Shown here: positions 45,801 through 57,800 of the stretch, in pieces
Numbering within the stretch: position 1 is the stretch's first letter
Layout of the letters: the number at the start of each line of letters is the position of its first letter
Source of the DNA: Acanthopleura granulata
Taxonomy: Eukaryota > Mollusca > Polyplacophora > Chitonida > Chitonidae
DNA length: 64,000 nucleotides
Reading direction: 5' to 3'
Assembly (NCBI GenBank): GCA_016165875.1
Contig: JABBOT010000006.1
Span: forward strand, 955,438-1,019,437
Made by a program: the position numbers and the translations under genes
Notes under the pieces: model-generated
The model's input: only the letters and a program-made list of their open reading frames with translations
What the model was told of the DNA's origin: nothing
Databases searched by the model: none

Positions 45801-48800
45801 TGGAATAAGCTGAAATCACCAGTTCACCAATCGGAAACCCTCCACCTGTCATATCTGTGTGACAACAGCTGGAATAAGCTGAAATCACCAGTTGACCAAT
45901 CGGAAACCCTCCACCTCTCACATCTGTGTGACAAGTGGTTCTCCATCGTTCCACCCCACTGTGTAATTTACTGTATTTCACCTGAAGGTTAGTATGTACA
46001 AGTGTACTTTCAGAAGCAAGAAAAGGCCTTAAAATGATACCTCGAATACCAACGTTTCATTTTTTCTGATAGGAAATTTATTTTTCTGAATCAATCATAA
46101 TCGAGCAAAATATGTACCTCGAAATATGATGTATTTTAGGTGAAATACATTATTTACTTTAAGGAGGGAGGTGAGGGTCAAGATGGGTGCATAAATATTG
46201 AATTTACACAATCATATTTTCTACAATGTACTTCTTCAACATCTCAATGCCTTACCTATTTGGTCGTGTTCACAATATCCAAGTTTACACCTTACCTTCT
46301 TCACTGTGTTCACAACATCTCAGCTTACTCCTTACCTTCTTCATTGTGTTCATAATATTTGAGTTTACACTTTACTTTTCTAGATTGTGTTCACAATATT
46401 TGAGTTTACACCTTACCTTCTTAATTGTGTTCATGATGTCACAGTTCTTCTTCAACATAACCTGGGTTACAGGCAAGGAGTCGAGATCTTCCATGATCGC
46501 TATACACTTGTTCACATCCTATAACACAGGGCAAAATTCACAACCTATAACACAGGGCAAAATTCACATCTTATAAAATAGGGTAAATTCACACCCTATA
46601 AAACAGGGCAAAATTCACATCGTACAAAACAGGGTAAAATTCACATCCAACAGAACAGGGCAAAATTTGCATCCTATAAAATGACATAAAATTCAGATCC
46701 CATAAAATTGGGCAAAAATCACCTGCCAGAAAAAAGGGCAAAATTTAATCCAGTAATGTGTCAGATAACAGGACATGAAAACCTGAAGAGCATGTACTTC
46801 CTCATACCTGAGCACACTGAACAAAACAATAATTATGTCCTACTGCAAGAATGCAGCCATTTCCTAAGACTGTCACTTTGCCAGATTCTGAGATCAGTAT
46901 TAATCTCACAGGTTTGGTTCAGAAGGGGGGACATTTTCATTGCTGGAAAACAGTAAATTTCACCACCAAATGCAATATTTTAAGACCTTCATTTGCCTCT
47001 AAAAATGCACTTTCTGGGCAAATCTGCATGACCAATCTAGCAACTCCTTAACCACAACCAATCTAGCAACTCCTTAACCACAACCAACTCCTCCACCACA
47101 ACCAATCTAGCAACTCCTTAACCACAACCAACTCCTCCACCACAACCAATCTAGCAACTCCTAAAGCACAACCAATCTAGCAACTCCTTAACCACAACCA
47201 ATCTAGCAACTCCTTAACCACAACCAATCATAGCAATGTTTTGCCATGAGCATGTGTTCAGTATATTGCCTTTCATTTCATGTAATTGTTCACCAACTAA
47301 TCACAAAGTTCGGTATGACTACAGGGTTTTTTCTAGCCACTTTCTCCTCATGGTAACCACTAAAAGAAATATCAGAAAATTGAGCTTAAGACTAATATTG
47401 TATTGAGTTTCATGAATTTTCTATACATTTTGACAAAAAAAAAAAAAATACTGAGTCTTCTCATTTGTTCAAATTGAGTTGCTAAAAAGAAACTGGCTTG
47501 AAAAAACCCTGGACTAACAATAAATCATATAACTGTCTAATATTTCACCAACAAGTCTCTCTTCTGTAACAGAATTTGTGAAGTTGGTGAAAGGGAAATT
47601 ATCAACTGTGATTTACTGCATGTTTGCTTATTTTTTGGGGAGGAGGGAGGGGAGATGTTACCACGAATATTACACTTACTGTGTGTTCTATCTGTAGAGA
47701 CATCTTAATTTCCCGATCCATGTCTGTTAAAATGGACTCTGTGTGGATGACTGTAACAGAAATCAAATGACAAATGAACTTACAAGTACAATTTATGACT
47801 TGATTCATTTGACTGCCATACTGTGCCATACCTGATAGTACTTAATTATACCACAGCAGTCATTTTGCAAAGTTACATGTAAAATTATAGTAATGTTGTC
47901 ACCATACTGCACACAACATGTTGGCAGAGCTATGTCATACACCAAGCAGTGTCCATTCTGTATCCATTAACCAACCTTTTGCAATTCTTCGCGCTCAGCC
48001 TTACAGAGCAAACTTACACTGTACTTTCTCTTTCTTCTTCAGTTCATACTCCTGGATTTTTTCTTTCTTTTTTTGTTCATATTTTAACTTTTTCTTCCTT
48101 TCCTTCTCCTCTTCTCTGCAAAATAATGCAAGTTATCTTTTTTTAAAAAAACAAAACCAGATTCATCCTGATTTGGACAAAAACATGATAAGATCAAAGC
48201 TTAACAGCTGTTAACCACACAGCATGTACAAGGCTGATACAAGCAAATGATATATTTATTCATTTGATTGGTGTTTTAGGCTGTGCTCAAGAACATTTCA
48301 CTTCTATGATGATGACCATCTGGAGGTTGCTGGTGGACATTCCCACATATGGCCGGAGAGGAAGCCAGCATGAGCTGGACTTGAACTGACAGCAACCGCA
48401 CTGGTGGGAGGCACCTGGGTCCTTACGCCACGCTGGGGGCTAACCCCTTCAGCCAAAGCCCCCACCCCCCAGCATATGAGAAGATGCCAATGGATTTATG
48501 GGTTACTGTACATGTTCTAAAATTTCACCCCATAGAAGTGCATTTCTAAATGCAAATCTATGTGCAACTATAGTATTTTTGGTGCTGAATTTTTCCAGTA
48601 TCACATCATCCCACCACTAAAACAAACCTGAAAACATCTTTCTAAAAACAACAGAACTCCCAGAACCAGGAAAAGTAAGCAACTTGATCATGGACGAAAT
48701 TTTAGGTCATGTAAGGTATCTGATGTTTAATGTCTGACAATCTGGTTTAAGGATAGAGAAACCCAGGACTAAACCACCGACTTCTGGCAAGTAGCTGACA

Positions 48801-51800
48801 AACCTGTTGCCTTTAACCCACAACCAAACAAGAGAGAGCTGGATAATACAGTTGACCTCATTTGACTAGGGTCTGATGGCTGGCAGCATGCCACCAGCAG
48901 TTTAGCCATTTGTTCCAGCACGGTTACAGTATACAGCACTATATGCATCCATTTCCCGTTCCTACCACTTACATTTGCTGTTTCTTTTCTAATTTCTTCT
49001 TTCTCTCCTCCTCATCGCGCTTCTTCTCGTTCCGTCTGTCTTCTTTCTTCTGCTCCCCAACACTCTCATTCTTTGTAGATTTTTCTTTCATCACCTGGCG
49101 GTGTAAGAGCAAAATTGTTGTCATAGCTTTGTAAAAAGTTACATCAAGTCCCAATCCAGATGCAAACCCATTAGTTTTTATAAGTAACATTCGTATCCTC
49201 TGTTCATGCAAGGAAGTTACTCCATGGGTATGCCTATTGTAGTGACAGGGAGCTGTCCTGAAAGGATTGGTATGGAGCACGTGTGAGGCAACAGGAACCA
49301 GGGTGAAGATTCAGAGTTGTCTCCCCTGGAAAGGAAGCGGTATGTCCCATTCTCGCCTTTTCTTTGGCTAATAACTAAAAAAGTGCATCTCATAAATTTC
49401 TGGGAATATTTAAAGCTATTATACTATTGGAATTTACTAATTAATTAGGACAATTCTCTCCTAAACTGTAACTCACTTACCGGCTTTAAGTACGTCCATT
49501 CCAATCCTTGAAAGTTTCATACCAGAAAATATTACATCCACATACATTCTGTGGCTTCCACTTTTCTCTCAAATTACCCATCAGTCATCACTTTGTGCAA
49601 GTGTGTTCAGTTCAATTAAATTAAAACCTTGATTTTGGCAATCTTTATTCACCTGACAGCTGACTATGAAATCGTCAAATATACCCTACAATTACTGCAC
49701 ATGTACACCTTAATTTTAGTAATGATCGCTCACAAACGACATTGCATTCTCATATATATTTTCCAGGAAAGCAAACATGTGGAATTAAAGTCGCCTCTCC
49801 CTCATTCAGTCACATCAGGAATACATGTACTTCCACATCAAGAAAATTCTACAGAAAGAACCAAACATGGAGGGCTTGGTGGGACTGGAGGAAACATGGC
49901 AGAAAGTTTTAAAGAGAAACCTGACAATTGCAAAAGGCACACGCTGAGACAGTTGGTGAAACAAGCCCTAGTTAACTGCTGTGGAAAATACATGTACATG
50001 TAGCAACTAGAAAGGACAGCTTCCCACACTTCTGCTGAGATTTTGGATATCTCATCTGCCATTTTAGCTCATCTATATGTACAATTATAGCAGGTTTCTT
50101 TTTTCTCACGAGTTAATTGGTCTGATCAACAAAATATCTATATATTTAATTTTCTGAAAAAAAAAAAAAACAAAAAAAAAAATGGGAGACAAAAGTAATT
50201 TTTCCTAAATTAAGGTACTTGAAATGGTAACCAGGTTTGACTGAAGTAAGTGGTATGTTTTCATGTTGCGTTTGTTCTTGCTGAAATTAATTTTTTTTTA
50301 TTGGCATTCAACATGGTACGAAAGAATTTTTCTTTTACTTCTTGGAAGTTCGGTTTGTGTCCAGAAGGACTAACCCTTAAGACCACCCTTCCCTAATTAC
50401 CTGAGAAACTTCCTGACTCAAAGCCACAGTGGAAACAGCAGAGACAGATTCCAAACTCAACCTCACTGATCAAGGGCCTAAGTCCTTTTCGCCAGCTTTA
50501 GTTCTTGATGAAATTAAAGTCCTAAATAAAGTCGTAACAAAACTTTACCTCTTTCTTTTCATCCTTTAACTTTGACTTCTTTCTGTCTTCTTTCGTCTGT
50601 GAAAACAACAGCACAAAATAACTGAAATCCAGCTATATTCGCACCGCAATTAACATGTCTATTTTCTCTGTGATCCTTAATATATCTGTAAGTCTTGACC
50701 CCTTTTTGCATGTTTGGAAAACCTTTATTTGAGCATATTCTGAAGGCATTTCTATAGCTACACTGACAACATCATACTTCTTGGGAAGCCCTAAAGCTGG
50801 CCTATCCAACATATAAATTTGTCTCTCATAAATTACATTTAAAGGCTTAAATACTGCACTAAAAGTTGCTCTTTCATATGCCAAAAGATTGAGGAATTTG
50901 AGCGAATCATATACCAGTCACGCTCAACTGAGTAAGGGGAGGTAAGTCCAGGTGTGAAAGTCACAGTCAGCAAACAGTTCCTCTTATCAATTAAACAAAT
51001 ACTGTAATTTCATGTTACCTTTTCTGACTTGTCTTGTTTTTCTTTTGACTTCGGACCATAGTCTTTGGATGACTTCTCAGCCTTCTCACTTTTCTCAGCT
51101 TCCTTGTTTCTAACTTTGTCCTTCTTTTTCCAATCTTTCTCACTCTCGGTCTCCACTGTTTTCTCACTTTTCTCAGCTGACTTCTCTTCAGCCACCTCAT
51201 TCACCTCTGACTGACTCACGCTGGCATCGTTACTCGTTTCATCCATGTTGTCAGAGTCCTTTGTCTCCGTTTTGACATCCTTTTCTTCTGCCTCATTTTT
51301 GTCCTCCTCATCCTCAACTTCCATTTCTTCCTCTTTCTCCTCCTCTTTCACTTTTTCCTCCTTCTCTGCATCACTTTCACTGTCAGTCAGCTTTTTCTTT
51401 TTTCGCTTCTCTTTTGGTTTGGCATCTTTTTCTTTCTTACCTTTGGTCTCTTTCACTGGCTGTTCAAGGAAAGAAAAAAACAAACTCTTATAATTGCATT
51501 CTGATTGTGATTTCAATATTTACGAACACAGTTTAACAAGATAACAGACAGCTGATCTGATATAACCTCTAGCTATAACAAACAGCAGGTTGTCCTGTGG
51601 GAAAATCTGGCTTTTCACATTTAATGCTCTTATTCTGCAGTATCAGGAGAGTTACTGGTGACAACATGCAAGGTTCTGAAGAAATTTTTACACTATTAAT
51701 CAATCACCAAACAATATTAGCATGTTTCAGTTTTAACATTTGCTGGACAGATGAAATTGGTAAAATTTTAAGTCATTGAACACGTCTGTGAAATAGGACC

Positions 51801-54800
51801 TTTTTTGAAAATGTGCTACACTGAAAAAATAAAATTTCATGGCAAATTTTCGGTCCTATCTGGCAGCCGTTGAAAAACAATCATTGTGTTTTACGGCTCT
51901 TGCATGTAAAGGTTGTGCCATCATGGAAACCAGTCACAGGTACATGTATAGCACACTAAACACATACATGTAAAGGTTGTGTCATCATGGAAACCAGTCA
52001 CAGGTACATGTATCCCACACTAAACACATACATGTAAAGAACAGTTCTGTGAGAATGAAGGTTGGGAGGGGACCGTGCAGTGCGGAAGAGGCAGGGATGG
52101 GGCGCCAAGGTAGTTTATGGATTGTTTCAGGAAAAGAATTGACATTACCATCACTACACCTACTACGTGTATTTGAATGCCATTATCTAGGCCTTCCTTC
52201 ACAACATGTTTCTTCGACCATCCAAAAATGGCTCTACTCAGGAGTTTTTATTGGTATTTTAATAAAAGTTTTCTTTTTTTTTTTCTCAGTCTCCATGTTA
52301 ACTTCTTTAACATCACTATATTCTTCAAGACAAAAAATTAAAAAAAAAGGATTCCCTACTGCTACCAGCTGACCCTTTTTTTTTCTTATTGGGTAGGGTT
52401 ACGTGGCACAAAGATCTTTAAGGACGGCCTTGGTGACTAAAGAACCTCAAAAATGTTCAGACATAAAAAGTTTCCCTTCCAATTATTAACTTGCCATTAA
52501 ACAGAACCCACAAAGTTTTCTCTGAGTTTTCTCGATCTTAATAGAAAGATATTTTGGGGTTTGTTTGAAAGGCATGATTACATGTATATCCTACTGGAGA
52601 AATATATGTTCGAGCACCGAAAGTGAACTGTATTTCTAAAAATGCTCTTCTTTGGGGGGAAAAAACTGTAAAAAAAAGCTTTAGTAAATGTAAAACCCAG
52701 AGGTCTTTCTAGACACTTTCTCTCAAGTGGTAACCTCAGGGAGAAATATCGGAAAATTGAGTTTTAGACAAAATTTGTATTGAGTTTTGGTATAAATGAA
52801 TTTTAAATACATTTTACATACATTGGTGATGAAAAATATTGAGTTTTCTGATTTGTTCAAATTGAGTATCTATAAAGAAATTGGCTACAAAAACACCTGA
52901 AAAATGATTGGATGGATAAAAAGTCGAAAACCAGGTCTCTCAGACAGCAGTTGACAAAGAGTCATCATCTTCAATGAGAAGATTCCTCCATACAAGGCTG
53001 AGTCATCCTTGAGGCCGGTAACAGGACAGTCATTTACAGGTGCATTAACCTATTCCTTACCTCCATCAAAGGAGGTTACATGTATGTCTCTGCATTCCGT
53101 CTTCAAGCAACATTGCACAAAAAAGTACACACAAGACTTGGTGCATGCTTTAACCTTGCGCTTATTAACAAATCCAACACTAGGGTCTGGATGCAGGACT
53201 TTTTTGGATGATTATTTCCTAGTAAGAGATAGCAAAAACATGCAGCACATTGTCTCATCTAATCTTTTTGAATACATTTGAATCATTTTGGATACTAATC
53301 GCTCTGAGTTACGAGACAAGTGGACTAATCCCCTTGTTTGGCCGAAGCGTATGTCTTTCCTTGGAAAAGTAAGATGGGGCATATGCAATGCTGGACAGTA
53401 TCCAGCAGTATAGATGCGTGTCAGGCCTGTGATTTTCTGCAGACAGCTTATTCTGAGTCAATTCAGCTTAGTTGTGGTGGGGTAGGCCTGTCAACGTTTC
53501 CAAACTTCACTTTTTACAAGGCCTAGTGTAGGGTATAGCATGGTATAGCACAAAATAAGTAATCTACCAATTTGATTCTAGGGTTTGAGATTTTGCTGCC
53601 AAGCACTTCCAGGCAGTCAAGAATACACACAACTCTTACTGCAGATGTTCTCATTTAGTAACTAGTTCTGAGGGAGAGAAGTTTAACTGCAGGACTGAAG
53701 CTGTGACATACTTGTTAAACTCCAAATGAAACTTATTTAATTCGTGTTTTATGCTACACTCAAGAATATTTCACTTACACGATGGCAGCCAGCATTATGG
53801 TGGGAGGAAACCGCATGTTACTGGCAGACCTTTCCATGTACAGCTGGAGAGGTAGCCAGCATGAGCTGGACTTGAACTCACAGCGAACGCATTGGTGGGA
53901 AGCTTCTGGGTCATTGCGCTGCACTAGCATGCTAACCAACTGAGCCATAGAGGCCGCCAAATGAAACTTGAACACGGATCTGTAGCTTGTCATGGCTCAG
54001 TCACGTACCAACTTTCAATACAATCTGATAAATTCTTTTTAAATAACGTCCAGGAAACTTCCTAAGTCCAAAACTAGACCAGAAATGAGTCATAATTTTT
54101 CTCAAAGTACATCAAATGTCAAGGAATTTGATCTGATCTGAAACTTGTCATGGTGAGGCCATGTATCTATTTTCCATTCACTACAACAAAGCATTACGAA
54201 AGAAAGTGTGAAACACTGTTTTGTGACTAATTGATGTACTGACCGACAGGGTGCACACATGCATTTCTTGTACCCCCCACGCCAATGGGGGACTGACCAG
54301 AGCAAGACAGGCCTCAGTTAGACTGACAGACACATACATCATCTTTAGGTGATTAACCCAAGCACCTTTCCCAAAGGTCTATCGTAACACAGTTCATAGT
54401 CAGTACCTTGGCTTCCTTCTTCTTCCTTTCCTTCTTGGCCTTGCTTTCCTTCTCTTCTTCACTTTCCTCCTTGCCTTCCTCCTCTTCCCTCTCCTTCATA
54501 AGCTCTTCTCGTGCCTTCTCCACTCTCTCTTTCTCTTCTTGACGTTTCCTGAGAGGAGGGAAAGTTATTCGAATAAACTTTTACCATGTTTACAGCCTTA
54601 CCACAATTCAAGGTCAACATCTATTCATCTATTTTATGGAACATCTGGCCTACCCTTCATAGCCTGTATACACGTAACTGTATCAGAAATACCCAGTGTC
54701 TATTTTCTGTCATGGTTAGTCCTTCTGTTTAACAAACATCCACATCTTCACTTCTCCACCACAAAACTGAGACAGGAATGTAATTTTTTCTTTCAGCTAT

Positions 54801-57800
54801 AGTAATACATGTTCCAAAATTGGAACAATTGTGGTAATTCCTGTTCTCAACCATCAGTGATCCGGTATTAAGTCAGTTTTAATATCATTTTAATATTCTT
54901 AAATATTAAATATTCTTAAAGAGGATATAAAGCTGTCAAATCCCCATTTTCTTTTATCATATGTTTGACAAAATTTTCTGGAAAAGTTTGTCACATATAA
55001 TACAGCGGCACATTTACCATGAATTTATATCTTCGTCACACCTTAATCCAACCCTTCTGCTTCACCTGACATTGGTCACATTTTGCCACAGCTGGGCTGA
55101 AAACTTGCAATATCACATCGTTTTTCCTTTTGTATACTGTTTGTCTCATTCTGAAAGGCATGGTGATCCCTGAATTCAAGACCCTACGACCCCACAAATT
55201 ACGGCCACCCTCATCTCTACTGAGTCTCCTGATTCTACAGAGTCCCAGCCTGGTCATTACAACTCACCTCTCCTCCTCTTCTCTCAACTTCCTCTCGATT
55301 TCACGCTTCCTTTCCTCATCCTTCTTCTTCCAACTGCTGGCCTCACTGATGTAAAACAAGAAAAACAATTATTAAAAATTTACTAATTATTTGTTGATTT
55401 ACAATATCCCACTCCACACAGCAAATGAGTTTCATGCAACACAGGCAAAATACTTTTCTTTTTAAACCACTGGGAAAATTGAGTTCTAGCCAAATTCTGA
55501 ATTGAGTTCTCATGAAATGAATGAGAAAAATGAGTTTCTGATATATTGGTGACAAAAACAATACTGAGATTTCTGATTTGTTCAAACTGAGTTTCTAAAT
55601 CGAGATTGGCTAGAGAACCTCTTGAGAACAGACCTGTCACTACCAGAGCTAGGACTGTCGCTGGACATATCTGACACAGACACTTTCGACGCAGCAGATT
55701 TTTTAGCACCTGGGGAGTAAAAAACATGATCAATTAGAGGGATGAAAGATGACTTATTTTTGTCGTATTATTGGATGTCTTTAGTTTGTGTGCCATGACA
55801 ATGTAATAATAATAATAACAAATCAGCTGAAATCAGCCGATCAGCTGAAAAAAGTTGTTTTGTTTTGTGTAAAATTGCTGTTGAATAGTTATTCTAACAG
55901 GAGTGTTGTGTATCTTTTTATATTGCCTACAGTCAGGAAAAGAAACTCTATCATTCAAACAAAACGAATTGTTGGTAGATCTGACATGGGTGACCAAACT
56001 AATCAAGGCATTGATTTAAAAAGGCCATTAAGATCATTTATTTGTGATGTCAATATGATCTCACCAGAACCAGAACATTCATTTCACTCACTTTTTTTAG
56101 GGATGGGTTTTTTATCCACAGACTTCCGTGGTTGAGGTTTCTTCCTCGGGGGTTTCTTCACTTCTTCAGACTCTTCTTCATCCCCAGAAGAATCTGACTT
56201 CTCCGCATGACTCGCTACCTTCTCTTCCTTCCTAGGCCGACCACGTCCCCTTTTGCCCGAAGCAGGGGTTGCAGACGGCCTTGACTTTCTCGGCTTTTTC
56301 ACTGCCGAGGCCTTTGGCGTTTTATCTTCGTAATGGAAATCCTAAATAAGGATAACAGAGGAATATGGAATTCCAGTAAAATGCTCATCAATATTCATTG
56401 TATATACACTCTGTGTACACCCAACCCAGACTCAACTATAATTATGCGATTGATGTTTTACACTGTATTCAAGCCAGAGCTTGCTCACACACTGCTGAGA
56501 GGCTCCAGGGTCACTGCACTGCACTAGCAGCTTATCACCAAGCCAGAGAGGTCCTGGATTGTCCATGAAGTCCCAATGACCACATACACAAAAAGCCACC
56601 TCTTTACCTTATCCAGACTCAAAATTAAGCTTTCATGAGTGCACACCCAGGTAAGCACTCACCCTTTAGCAGCTGCACCCAAAACAGTTTATCTTGCCAG
56701 CAAAGTTTTTTTTTTCTAACTGACCCCTACATACGACCACAACACCATACCTTTCTTCTAACTGACCCCTACATATGACCACAACACAATACCTTTCTTC
56801 TAACTGACCCCTACATACGACCACAACACCATTACCTTTCTAACCGACCCCTACATACGACCACAACACCATACCTTTCTTCTAACTGACCCCTACATAT
56901 GACCACAACGCCATACCTTTCTTCTAACTGACCCCTACATACGACCACAAAACCATACCTTTCTTCTAACTGACCCCTACATACGACCACAACGCCATAC
57001 CTTTCTAACTGACCCCTACATACGACCACAACACCATACCTTTCTTCTAATTGACCCCTACATACGACCACAAAACCATACCTTTCTTCTAACTGACCCC
57101 TACATACGACCACAACACCATTACCTTTCTAACCGACCCCTACATATGACCACAACACCATACCTTTCTTTTAACTGACCCCTACATACGACCACAAAAC
57201 CATACCTTTCTTCTAACTGACCCCTACATACGACCACAACACCATACCTTCCATCTGACCCCTACATACGACCACAACACCATACCTTCCATCTGACCCC
57301 TACATACGACCACAACACCATACCTTTCTTCTAACTGGCCCCTACATATGACCACAACACCATACCTTTCTTCTAACTGACCCCTACATACGACCACAAC
57401 GCCATACCTTTCTAATTGACCCCTACATAAGACCACAACACCATTACCTTTCTAACTGGCCCCTACATACGACCACAAAACCATACCTTTCTTCTAACTG
57501 ACCCCTACATACGACCACAACGCCATACCTTTCTAACTGACCCCTACATACGACCACAACACAATACCTTTCTTCTAACTGACCCCTACATACGACCACA
57601 ACACCATACCTTCCATCTGACCCCTACATACGACCACAAAACCATACCTTTCTTCTAATTGACCCCTACATAAGACCACAACACCATTACCTTTCTAACT
57701 GACCCCTACATACGACCACAACACAATACCTTCCATCTGACTCCTACATACGACCACAACACAATACCTTCCATCTGACCCCTACATACGACCACAACAC

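Larger units (their letters stand above)
43174..47750 (-). other. Integrase-binding domain (IBD) exons of the LEDGF-like gene
   Basis: Four exons (47680-47750, 46417-46518, 44722-44826, 43174-43285) encode the IBD. Diagnostic stretches are I-H-T-E-S-I-L-T-D-M-D-R-E-I-K, D-V-N-K-C-I-A-I-M-E-D-L-D, T-I-K-K-C-R-K-Y-K and Y-N-K-F-K-N-L-F-L-V-G-E-G-E-S. The last matches vertebrate LEDGF almost exactly. At positions known to matter for partner binding in human LEDGF (I365, D366, F406, V408), this protein appears to have I, E, Y and G. The domain is a small helical bundle that binds short disordered motifs in transcription-elongation and chromatin factors. Confidence 0.92.

Noticed and set aside
45520..45992. 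Two antiparallel ~140-residue repeat frames
   Set aside because: A 69-bp minisatellite in an intron of the LEDGF-like gene; both strands are open because 69 is a multiple of three.
43789..47232. CRISPR-like regularly spaced repeats
   Set aside because: Head-to-tail minisatellites without unique spacers, in a eukaryotic intron.
47918..48214. Plus-strand Ser/Phe-rich frames opposite LEDGF exons
   Set aside because: Mirror images of Lys/Glu-rich exons on the minus strand, which have consistent splice sites and domain homology.
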